The position numbers were made by a program, and so were the translations under genes. From NCBI GenBank assembly GCA_050084515.1, contig CM114272.1:46190001-46254000 (forward strand): a stretch of 64,000 nt of DNA. The letters are read 5' to 3'. The DNA comes from Blasia pusilla (taxonomy: Eukaryota; Marchantiophyta; Marchantiopsida; Blasiales). Under the pieces are notes generated by a model that did not search any database, had not been told where the DNA came from, and was given only the letters and a program-made list of their open reading frames with translations. Shown piece by piece: positions 11,533-20,989 of the stretch (positions are counted from its first letter, which is position 1; every line of letters begins with the position of its first letter).

Positions 11533-12000
11533 TGAAATCCGTGAAAGACCTACTGTCATAAAACACGTTTACAATCACATACAATCGAGCCAAACCCACT
11601 CCACGATGGGAGAATCTAGGTAAGCTTATGGAAACACCATAGCCAAGAGCTCTACTCACTACCAAGGCTAACTCCCAACGCAACAGGCTCAACTCAAAGA
11701 ACTGACGTTCTTTGAGGGCAAGCCACCTTATATCCTCCAACCTAAGAGCGGGCCCACTGGGAAAGTCACCCCAAGTGAGTAACCCCAACCCTATGTATGG
11801 AACCGCATCTCTACCAAGCCACTACGGTCCTACATAAGGAATGGCCTCTATCAAGACACCATACTCTACGACATAATCCGTATGGTCATGACAAATTGTC
11901 GTATGAATCCACATCGTCATACAACATACATCGCTGACATACCATACACACATACATACATAACATAGACGAGAGTATCCACAAACGCAAGTGTACCACA
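11533..12000 (-). repeat. Left (3') LTR of the methyltransferase-class gypsy element
   Basis: Bases 11533-11893 are nearly identical to 20486-20853; both start TGAAATCCGTG and end GGTCATGACA. The unit plausibly extends to 12000 (ends CCACA), because on the minus strand a G-rich polypurine-like run (AGGGGGGCGAG, about 12001-12011) lies just before it, as expected upstream of a 3' LTR. TG...CA termini are present. The exact boundary (11893 or 12000) is my inference. The 11894-12000 part is missing from the right-hand copy. Confidence 0.7.
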
Positions 12001-12175
12001 ACTCGCCCCCCTAACTGGCGGTTAGGTCCCTCTAACTCCCAGATAGCCCTATACATCTACTACATGCTATACACCTTCTTAGGTGCCCGAATCAGAAGGC
12101 CGGGTGCTAGGTTGCCTCATCGTTAGTCGCACATCCGTAATCCATATCATGCAAAGATCAAGTCATCTACCTCTC

Positions 12176-12469
12176 CTAAGTACATCGAGGACAAACCCAC
12201 CTTCCAGTAGGAACAACATCCAAACGTGGAGTCAAACACTTCATGTGCCAACCCCTAGAACACCGATCACACACCAACATACGGGCTGCGTTACCAGCAG
12301 ACCCACACAACATGCACCTCAAGCTAGCACGTATCATGGCTAAGCTTGGGTCAATAATGATACCATCCACATTTGGAAGATGACATGGCGCACAATTACG
12401 CACATGGTCCTTCCAAACAACTCCATCACGACCCTCCAACATGAGAACTCCAGTTAACACCTCACGCAC
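12176..12469 (-). pseudogene. Gypsy integrase tail with PHD finger
   Basis: A 97-codon frame. Residues 1-45 are the end of the integrase region (GVLMLEGRDG, then NCAPCHLPNVDG). Residues 52-96 form a textbook PHD finger: RCMLCGSAG, MLVCDRCSRGWHMKCLTP and VPTGRWVCPRCT, i.e. C-x2-C, C-x2-C-x4-H-x2-C, C-x2-C. The upstream CAPCHLP resembles an extra Cys pair. PHD fingers read the histone H3 tail, so this may steer integration or the element's chromatin state in the way a chromodomain does in chromoviruses. The finger keeps every metal ligand although the rest of pol is broken. Confidence 0.85.
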
Positions 12470-12493
12470 TCGTAAAAATAGTGCGGCCTGCCG

Positions 12494-13705
12494 TCACATC
12501 CAACGTTGACGGGCAATCTTACGCAAATAGACATAGTCCCCCATGGAACCTACTAATCGATGGTCGATAACCTCCATCCCGAATGGTTGCATACCGCAAC
12601 GTATCCTGTGTTGAGCAATGGCAAGATTCTCAAAGGCCGTTGGCATAACTCTCCGAAAGAGCTCCGCCCGCGAGAACACACCCTCATCCACATCTCGGGT
12701 CATCAAGGTTCACCACCTCACTAAACTCCCGACTAATTCTTTGTTGGCAAGTCCTGGATCTCGGCCGTATAATGTAAAATAAGGTGAGAAGGAAGCCAAG
12801 GATGCTTGGCGATCGAACCTATACCCCATGGCTAACCATGGCAACCGAATATCCAGTCTCCAAGATGCCCTTCAGAGGGCCATACTTGCGCAATGCCCTC
12901 TTCACCGTCTAAACCACACGCCAGCCAAACCATCCGCCTGGATGATCTCGAGACGTGGTCCGATGATCAATCAACGCCTTGTCACACAAGACCGAAACTC
13001 ACCCTCAAACTCTGACTCGGTGGTCAAGACTTGATTGGTGCACCAAAATGACTAAGCACTCTATCCAGAAACGCATACGCCGTTCCTCACTTGCCTTGTC
13101 CGTAATGCCACCAACTCAATCCACTTGGAGAAGTGCTCCACCATCACCAACACATATCGATGATGTAAATACATCCACGGTAACGGTCCCGCAAAGTCCA
13201 CACTACAACGGTAACCCAACCCCATAATAGGCAAGGGGTGTAATTGTGGTGTAGGGGCATTAAATGATGCCCTCACCCGGTCACAAACCATACAACGTGA
13301 CACCAACTGCTGCACCTGAGTATGCATGCCACGCCATCAATACTGGCCAAGGAGTAAGCTATACGTACGCTTTACCCAAAAATGTCCCAACTCCTCATAG
13401 GCATGTCGCACAATGCGCTCTCTCTGAGCCAAATGTGGCACTACTCGTACTCTACCATCCTCCCACACGCGGAGAATATGTGTTCCCTCCAATCGATACC
13501 TCTTAGCACGTTGAAGAACACGATCTCGCTCCTTGGCACTCACTATGCCTAGCACCCTACTGGACCGTAGGAACTCCAACACCAACGCATCATCATGAAT
13601 ATCACGTTGATCCGTACCACCATCTCCAACCTTAGGATCTGAAGGCTGGCCATCTACCCTCTGACTAGAGTAAGATATCATGTGGTCCTCCATACTAGAG
13701 TCCAC
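12494..13705 (-). pseudogene. Gypsy integrase (H2C2, catalytic core, C-terminal part)
   Basis: Starting from 13705 the minus strand reads RDIHDDALVLEFLRSS, RVLQRAKRYRLEGTHILRVW and an HH-type motif (IVRHAYEELGHF). Near 13327 follows the paired Cys MCxxC region (RCMVCDRVRASFNAP) and the first catalytic strand (SVDFAGPLP), then YVLVMVEHFSKWIELVAL. About 12494-12706 encodes LFRRVMPTAFENLAIAQHR and GDYVYLRKI, the C-terminal integrase segment. The order is typical of Ty3/gypsy integrase. Frame changes separate these blocks. Integrase joins cDNA ends to host DNA. Confidence 0.85.
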
Positions 13706-13824
13706 CTAACCAACATAAAAAAGGCGGATGCATGCCAACTGGCACCATCTCCTCATCAACCTCGCCATGCCATCTAGCCTGAGTTGTATCCTCTTGGATA
13801 GTACATGGGTTCCTACTCAACCCA

Positions 13825-14241
13825 TCAAGCATCAAGGTTGGCAACCAGGTCTATGTACCACCGGAAGTCATACTCTGTAAGATAAGAGCCCCCGTGCGAG
13901 CTTCCTGTAAGCTTGTCGACTCCATCAACCACTTGAGCGGTGGTGATCAGAATAAGGGTAAAGTATGTGCCAAACAAGTAACACCTAAAGTGTGCCACAC
14001 CCACACTCTTCGCCAAGCACTCTCCCTCATATGAACTATAGCACGACTCCGCTGCATTATTCGAACGACTTGCATAGGCCACCACAAACTCCATGTGCTC
14101 ATCATCATGTTGTGTCAACACCGCTCCAAGTCCCAACCTACTCCAATCGTGTGTAATCGAAATGGCGCCCTCGATAGGTCTCCTCAAGATAGGCGCCGCC
14201 ACCAACAGGGCCTTAAGCTCCACAAAAGCTCTCTCGATCAT
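13825..14241 (-). pseudogene. Gypsy RNase H
   Basis: A 138-codon frame with ALLVAAPILRRP, ITHDWSRLGLGAVLTQHDD, VVAYASRSNNAAESCYSSYE and ECLAKSVGVAHFRCYLFG. This matches the retrotransposon RNase H pattern: the D at the start of 'D.S..G.Gavl.Q', then 'yaSr....E..Y...e.E.lA.v......r.YL.G'. RNase H degrades the RNA strand during reverse transcription. It directly follows the RT blocks on the same strand. The frame loses homology after the YL-G segment. Confidence 0.88.
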
Positions 14242-15160
14242 CTCCCCAGTGCCACTCTTGATCTGATTTCAGCAATTGGTTCAAAGGCTTTGCCGTAGCA
14301 CTAAATCCCTTCACATACCTCCGATAGTAGTTCGCCAATCCCATAAATGCTCGAACTCTACTCACATCTATCCGACGCGGAATAAGTGCAATAGCCTCCA
14401 CCTTTGCTTGCTGAACTCCCAAACCACCTGGATAGATCACATGACCCAAGTACTCAACATCCTCATGGAAGAACTTACACTTTCTCGGATGCAACGTAGA
14501 CCATGAGCTTTCAACCGCTCAAACACCATCTGCAAATGTATCGATGCTCCTCCACCGTGTTATCGAACACCAAGATATCATCAATGTAACACCTAACAAA
14601 ATCCAACCCCGCTAGGATCCCGCCCATCACTCTTTGAAACTCGGCGGGTGCATTCTTCAACCCAAAGGGTAAGAATTTCCACCGGTACAAACAATCCTTG
14701 CCATGAGAGTTGACACCCCAAAATCTTTGTCTTGGCCTTGTCACTCTCCCGAATCGGCAATTGATGGTTTCTCGCCCGAAGATCAAAGTATGAAAATCTT
14801 TGCCTGTCCCACCACATCAAAGATCTCTTAGGTGTAGGCATGGCATACCTATCGGCCTTGGTTTGCCGATTGATAGACGGTAATCTCCACACATCCGCCT
14901 ATCCGTGTAGTTGCCATGCATATCCTTTTTAGCAGCATGACATGGTCGATGCATACTCTCCATGCGACAACTCCACTAATCCAACCTCCAAAAGGTCCAA
15001 CGCCCTACTGAATCAGGTCCCTCTCCATATCACTATATCGGTAGGGACGACGGAAGATTGGCGTATCACTAGCCAAATCAATCCGTATACCGGGTCCAAC
15101 CAGAGAACCCAACTCCTTCATGCTAAAGGCAAAACAACTCCTATAAGCACGTAGGAAGTG
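14213..15160 (-). pseudogene. Gypsy reverse transcriptase
   Basis: Recognisable RT blocks in 5'-3' order: the lead segment MKELGSLVGPGIRIDLASD (about 15120), DYRLSINRQTKADRYAMPTP, the palm strand YFDLRARNHQLPIRES, FLPFGLKNAPAEFQRVMGGI, the catalytic YIDDILVFD (about 14590), and the connection MHPRKCKFFHEDVEYLGHVI to AFMGLANYYRRYVKGF. At least three frame changes occur between them. The YIDD box is preserved. RT copies the element's RNA into cDNA. Spacing and order are those of Ty3/gypsy. Confidence 0.9.
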
Positions 15161-15469
15161 TGTCAGCGTCGTTTCTCACCTCCCGTAAGCTTGGGCCCAA
15201 GTAATGGCTCCCAAGTCTCCTCCTTTGGCATACTAGAGGAGAGGCGATGCCATTGGGTCTACATAACCCCCCTCACAAGATGATACACCCTTAGCTACAC
15301 CATCATCTCGAGCAAATAACTCCTCCACCAAAGCATGAGCAACCAACTCCACATGCCAGACCATTACATCCCATTTACTCCAAGGATGCAAAATACTACT
15401 CTCCTCGCCTGACCAATGCCTCTACCGTCCGGTAGCCATCGACTCATTACAAGGGGTGACATAGTCCGA

Positions 15470-16440
15470 AGTCGTATTTGCTCGCCATACCAAGACTCAA
15501 AATCCAAGTCAAACAATTCAGGTCCATGGCCTAACCCAACACATGACGTCGTGAAGCCTCAAAAATAGAAGCAACCATTTGTCACGCCAAGATAGTAAAT
15601 CCCATCGACGCTCTCTCTCATCAAAGATTAGGCTCCACCAACCGCCGTACATGAGAATCCCATACAAGCCCGGACCACCTTCCTCAGAGGCATGTGACGC
15701 GGGAAAACTCAAAAATGTGGGTAGTGCCATCCTAGGCTGGCCCACACGGTTCACCACTGCCATGGGTGACCGATCAATAACCCTCACCACTTGAGAAAGT
15801 CGCCCAGTATCCAAGATACTATCCACTATAAGGCGAGGATCCCGCTGCACTGCATCATATGCTCGACGTAGAACCTCCCTAGGCAACAAGTTTGTCCACC
15901 ACAAGCGTGGACGATGTGCACGCGAGCCAACTGGCCGCATCCAACAACACCGCTGGTCCAATCCAAGAGCGCACCTCATGAACACTCGCCATCATCCGGG
16001 TCCGAGTGTCACCTAACAATGGAACATTCTCGAATGTAAGCTAGAGCACGTGTTCGATGAACTCAAGATGTCGTAACACCCGTAACATCTCCCAGAACAA
16101 TCGAGACCTAGGGTCATGTAATCCCTCACCACGACCAGCATGTGTATGACCCTGACATGGCCATCCAGCAATCACCAAATCCACAGGACCAATTCTCTCA
16201 AGGTCCTGCGCCCCAACAATGCAATGTGTGATGGTAAAGCACGCTGGTACCCACGAATAGCGATGGCGGCAACAACTCGGGATATCTCCGCATCAATCGA
16301 CCAATATGTTGGGATGAGACTCTCTGGGCCGTCTCATCTCGCTCCACATACACGTATCTCCGACAGAATACCGGCCTGCAACGACCAAACCAAAGTGCTA
16401 ATCCCACCAAAGAGATCTAACACACAAATGCCCTCCGGCG
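15470..16440 (-). pseudogene. Retrotransposon-borne C5-cytosine DNA methyltransferase
   Basis: All main C5-MTase motifs appear in order on the minus strand. Motif I: GICVLDLFGGIS (D at 16417). A following strand: RRYVYVERDE (about 16362). Motif IV: VDLVIAGWPCQGHTHAG, with the catalytic PCQ at 16160-16152. Motif VI: FENVPLL (ENV at 16031-16023). Motif VIII: GSRAHRPRLWWTN (about 15930). Motif X: AMDLNCLTWILSLG (about 15530), whose preceding glutamine codon is now TAG. Spacing gives a compact protein of about 320 residues, like bacterial Dcm. At least four frame changes plus stops make it inactive. Sitting between protease and RT, it is part of the element's polyprotein. The family would add a methyl group to C5 of cytosine. 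Confidence 0.88.
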
Positions 16441-16480
16441 GATACGCCATACAATGGGTGTAGTATCCAAAGGGGATAAC

Positions 16481-16797
16481 CTAACTGGGCGAGTAGTAGG
16501 AGTCGCCGTGGGGCCTCCTCTTCCTCGTGAGGTATAATGACCTCACACCACGCCTCTGCACTAGGCGATCGCCTCTTGCCGTAGTGCACCGCTGAACTCC
16601 AAAGTGGCACATCCAACGATGAGGATGCCTTTGCTGCAAAAAATAGGGACCTCCTCTTCCTCTCTCATGCAGGAGAATCCATAGCGAAACATTACCCTCC
16701 AAAAGTCTCCTGGCCAAGTGACTACTCCACTAAAACCACCCACAGATGCTAACATGTTGGGGAAGACCCTCTGGTCGAGGCCGTAAATAAATCTCAC
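16481..16797 (-). pseudogene. Unknown segment between protease and methyltransferase
   Basis: Two overlapping frames carry FIYGLDQRVFPNMLASVGGF, SGVVTWPGDFWRVMFRYGFS, CMREEEEVPIFCSK, then GALRQEAIA and, in the next frame, RGVRSLYLTRKRRPHGD. The composition is aromatic-rich and the segment leads directly into the methyltransferase motif I. I know of no named domain. It could be a reverse-transcriptase-like linker or part of the methyltransferase's N-terminal extension. It lies on the same strand with no space for another gene. Confidence 0.5.
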
Positions 16798-16938
16798 AGA
16801 ACTTGGCTCATACGTCCATCCCGGACTGCCAACCTGGTCTATAAGATCTTTGTCTCACCGATCAAGTAATCCATCTGAAAACCCATCGGGTACACATCGC
16901 TCCTCCAACTAGTACATCATACGACTCGATCGATGTGA

Positions 16939-17400
16939 CTACATGAGATACTCCCAACCGGAGCTATCAATCACATGATCTGGTCTCAACTGTACAGAAA
17001 ACTTCTCCCGTGTCATGAATTGAGACCTATCATTGGGTCCTCCAAGTGATGTTTGAATCTGGAATGGGCAAGGCTCAAGCTTTGACCTCCGAATACCCAA
17101 ACCAATACATGCCGCCTTTCCCAACATCAAAGGTTGGGCACCAGAGTCTAACAAGACTCTATCTGGTCCTGTAGGACTCACCAATCGGAAGATCCCACTT
17201 CGGTTGTCCAACATACATACACCAGGTGTAAGCCTCTCACGATCAATGGCTGGCCGGGCTGGTAATGCATCCACCTTTGCCGCTGCTGCCTGCCAAGTAG
17301 CACTGGTACTCAATGCTACTCCTGACATAGAGGGTCGCTCCACCGCAACACCCTCATCCACCTCAACACGTGTAGCAATAACACCCCCACGTTCACACAA
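16939..17400 (-). pseudogene. Gypsy aspartic protease
   Basis: A 153-codon frame. The active-site motif VLLDSGAQPLMLGKAA (DSG at 17148-17140) matches the retropepsin 'D-[ST]-G-A' loop. A flap-like strand LEPCPFQIQTSLGG follows. Retropepsins cleave the gag-pol polyprotein. Upstream residues are Ala/Arg rich and probably the gag-protease spacer. A second copy of the same motif (DSGAQPWMLGNAA) occurs at 58276-58268 in the related minus-strand element, showing that the two are one family. This frame is open, but it is flanked by frame breaks. Confidence 0.85.
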
Positions 17401-17635
17401 CGTGGCTGCTAACTAAAATACAGGAGCTAAGTCAACTCCTAAAGCCATCAGCTCCGTGGCCGAAAACAATGGGGATCCCAACACTGAAGTTGCCATCCGC
17501 ACATCTTTGCATTGATCTTTGCATCCGTGTCTCTTACACGCGATGTAGATGCCTTAGTCCCCACTGTCACCTCAATAGGCTGCGTAGGAACCATGGATGG
17601 AGTCCTAAGCACCTAAGACAACAAGAATGGGAAGC

Positions 17636-19300
17636 CTAGCTTTGCCCCGGCCTCACCCCTCTGTGGGTCCAACTCCACAAGAGCACCACGTGGCTCGACG
17701 CCGAGTGGCTCCTCTCAGAATCGCTTGGTGATGCCTCAACTTTGTCTTTGCGCACTCGCCATATAAGAGAGATCATCCCTCCATAAGAGGTGGAAGCCCG
17801 TGCTCCCTTAACGTGATCTATCTTTGGATACCGACCATAGTAGCCAACACGCTCCAATGCTCAATCCCTCGGCGACCATAGGCGACTCTGTCGTAGTGGT
17901 AGGGGTAGCCACCGTAGGCTCTCCAACCACCTGGTCCACCTCTACCATCCCTACCACCTCTACCACCTCGGCCTCTGAGCTACTCCACCACGGCCCACGG
18001 CCGATCTCAACTCGATGGAGATCAAAGCAACGCTCTCGACGATGACCTAGTCTCCGCAATGATCACACTGAGTTGGGGCCGACGAGGCCCATCCTCCAAA
18101 GTCCATCTCCCATCCTCTTGGGGACAAAACTTCCTAACATGATCACCTCCATATGTCCAACATGATCGCCCTTGCTGCGGGGCAGCAAATGAAGGCAATG
18201 GTCTCTGCACAAATATCCTCTAGGACTTGATCGAGGTCGCGTGTACCCCCACGACTCCCACTACTACTACCACCACCACTACTACGAGGCGTGAGGTGGG
18301 CGGCTGAACACGAGAAGTAGTAGTTGTATCCCTCATGAATGCATATGTCACCACTCTCTCCTTCACCATGTTAAGCTCAATCTTCTCGAGATAGAGCAAA
18401 CACATGGGTCAATGTGGGTGAATCATCACTCATAAGAGTAGCATCACGTACCCTCTGGCGCAAATCTCTGCCCAAGATCCCATACCAAAATCGATCGCTG
18501 ATCCTCGTCACACCCTAGGTAATCGAAATCAAGCGTCGCATAGGCGTGTATGCCTCACGAAGACTCTCACCGTCTTTCGCTCAAAGTCTCAAGATTCCTC
18601 AACTTCTCTGTCTTCACTCCTTGATAGTTCTTCTTGACCTCTTGAAGAACTCAGAATCGGGCTAAACGATGGTGGGGCACTAGTACCCCCCACTAGTACC
18701 TCCTTTGGTACCCCACTCCGGCTCGACTGCACGTACCACTCAACGTCGGGTCGGGCCGGGCATAGTAGGAGCACTACTACCAATACCACCATGGGTGATA
18801 GACACATAGCCTGGAGACCAATATTGTCTCCATGCCTCAATCTCAAACAACATGGTCCTTCCTAAACTCATGGTAATCATCCATGGGTGGTCCTTCCAAG
18901 TCTTTGAAACAACCCTTCCAAGCCAAGAAGGGTGTAAACAACGTGGCGTTTTTCGCAACATCGCATATCACACCATGTATCAAACTCCCGCATGAAGTCC
19001 TCCAACTCAATGGTACCCATGCACTGAGTATCGCCGTGGGCCCTTCATGGCCCCATATCCACCGTCCATGTCCCAAATCAATGGAGCGCAACACTCGATA
19101 ACAACGTAGAAGACTCGGTGTTTGGAACACCTCGCCCCTCCTCTTCATCAACCGCCGGAAGTGGAAAAGGTAGCCGATACCTAAATCCACTCCGTGTGAA
19201 ACCACCACCGTCCGCACCACGGTCCCCAACCAGACCACGCGATGCTCTGTGATGACCAACGCCGATGCCGCACCACCACCAAATTACCAAGTGACGTCGA
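17636..19300 (-). pseudogene. Gypsy gag (capsid and zinc knuckle)
   Basis: The capsid region is seen at 19020-18961 as MGTIELEDFMREFDTWCD, followed in another frame by FTPFLAWKGCFKDLEGPP. The related element has GTIDLDDFIQDLNTWCD and KGLFQHLEGPP at 60.5-60.4 kb. A zinc knuckle lies at about 18160: RSCWTYGGDHVRKFCP, in which the second Cys of C-x2-C-x4-H-x4-C is replaced by Tyr. Between and after them the frames are low in complexity (Val, Gly and Ser runs). Gag forms the particle and binds the RNA. Several frameshifts are evident. Confidence 0.65.
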
Positions 19301-20485
19301 TGTCGCTATACTATTCTAGCTCTACTAGCTATGGGTGTAGGCAACCTAACTTGTCATCACCACAAGAAGTCTCCCACAATCCACTGGTCATCCCTCTAGC
19401 CTCACTACCGGTAGCACACATGGGAGTAACACTACTCCGAAATCAGCGCCAACCATAACAATGGGCGCAAGCAAGAAGCACGATGGAGGGGATCCAAACA
19501 CAGAAATCCAACGACAACCCTCCAATTGCAAATGGAAATCAAGGTAACACAATCCACCAAACGTGGTGCCCTCGAATCCACAAAACCCACCACACAATTC
19601 TAACGCAATAGCTACTCCCAAGGGTCGATGACGTGCTAGTTAACGCGCAAAGACCTGAAAAATATCACCTGCATGGAGAGGCTACACCGTACTATGCGCT
19701 AGAGGTACATCAACCAAAAACCTGAGATGCATAAAGCGCCTAACACATCTCCGAACAAAGACCAAATGAGCTACAACAACAGACACCGACATAGTTAAGA
19801 ACTCGGCAGTTAAGCGCCCTCAGCGAATAGCCCAAAGATGGTGACCGATTATGCAAAACTCAAATCCCAAATCCTGCAAAAATTGCCTCACGCCCAAGCA
19901 AGCAAGCTTGCTTGCTTGCTCCTTGCTCCTTACTCTGCCTCTCACGCCCACTCGCCCCGAGCTACCACGAGTTGCCTTGAAGCCTCAAAAAATCAGCTAC
20001 AACCGAGCTCTGTACTCCGAGCTAAAAATCAAACAAACTTGCTGTCCATACACCTCCAAAATCGCAAATCCGACAGCGCTTCCGCCAAGTTTCATGCACG
20101 CAGAAATCCGCAACGCTCCACACACTCGAGCAGATAGATTCACAGGAGATCACAATACGAGTAGCAACAGGAACTTCTCACCCGATCTGGATGAACTTCA
20201 ACATAGCTTCCGCACTCCAAGCTCTCCACATCAGAAAACCGTCGAACACGAACCAGAATCTTCAATCCTTGATAACTTCCAACTCCCTTGACAAAATCCG
20301 GCGATCTAAAGCGCGTTGGAAAGTTCTCAGCAAGGCGCTTCTTTCCCATTTGACCGCGCACCAGATTCATACCTCCAACATAGGCCACAAGCCACGAACA
20401 TCCACGGCTGAGTACACAATCAGCCCTAACCAGATCCTACTGATCTACAATCGAAGCTACCATCGATCTACTCCAGTTCTTTGAG
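19300..20485 (-). other. Leader region of the gypsy element
   Basis: About 1.2 kb between gag-like sequence and the right LTR. I see no conserved protein motif in it. It probably holds the 5' untranslated leader. A short tract of GCAAG/CTTGC repeats occurs near 19899-19930. The bases next to the LTR on the minus strand (CTCAAAGAACTGGAG) do not resemble the common initiator-Met primer binding site, so the primer could not be assigned. Confidence 0.4.
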
Positions 20486-20853
20486 TGAAATCCGTGAAAG
20501 ACCTATTGTCATAAAACACGTTTACAATCATATACAATCGAGCCAAACCCACTCCACGATGGGAGAATCTAGGTCGAAGCTTGCGGGAAACACCATAGCC
20601 AAGAGCTCTACTCACTACCAAGGCTAACTCCCAACGCAACAGGCTCAACTCAAAGAACTGACTGTTCTTTGAGGGCAAGCCACCTTATATCCTCCAACCT
20701 AAGAGCGGGCCCTACTGGGAAAGTCACCCCCAAGTGAGTAACCCCCAACCCTATGTATGGAACCGCATCTCTACCAAGCCACTACGGTCCTACATAAGGA
20801 ATGGCCTCTATCAGCACACCATACTCTACGACATAATCCGTATGGTCATGACA
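20486..20853 (-). repeat. Right (5') LTR of the methyltransferase-class gypsy element
   Basis: This is a 368-base direct repeat of 11533-11893. It starts TGAAATCCGTG, ends GGTCATGACA and differs by a few indels (for example AGGTCGAAGCTTGCGGG versus AGGTAAGCTTATGG). It lacks the extra ~107-base unit adjoining the left copy, so this end may be truncated. No matching target-site duplication is visible across the two ends. Confidence 0.75.
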
Positions 20854-20989
20854 CGATACCAATTGCACAATATCTGACAAACACTGCTTGTCTGTCCATC
20901 TTTTGGGACAGGTCGGTCCAAAAGATCAATAGGAGATCTACATCTATCCCATTGACTAATGTATTTTTGTTTGATGAATATAATGCGAC

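Larger units (their letters stand above)
11533..20853 (-). mobile_element. Ty3/gypsy retrotransposon encoding a C5 methyltransferase and PHD finger
   Basis: A minus-strand element bounded by ~365-base direct repeats. Coding order: gag (about 19.3-17.6 kb), aspartic protease (17.4-16.9), a linker of unknown function (16.8-16.5), a Dcm-type C5 cytosine methyltransferase (16.44-15.47), RT (15.15-14.2), RNase H (14.2-13.8), integrase (13.7-12.5) and a PHD finger (12.3-12.2). RT before integrase defines gypsy. Every domain is broken by frameshifts or stops, so this copy is dead. The LTRs still look close to identical by eye, apart from a few indels. Related copies lie at 48.1-57.3 kb and 57.3-60.8 kb. 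Confidence 0.85.

Noticed and set aside
11447-11788. 113-codon ORF on the minus strand in the LTR (related ORF at 20457-20678)
   Set aside because: It lies wholly within LTR sequence and is conserved only because the LTRs are repeats. No domain is seen.
20854-20870. CGATACCAATT next to the right LTR as a primer-binding site
   Set aside because: Its reverse complement, AATTGGTATCG, resembles a Met primer site, but it lies on the wrong side of the LTR for the element's minus-strand coding direction.
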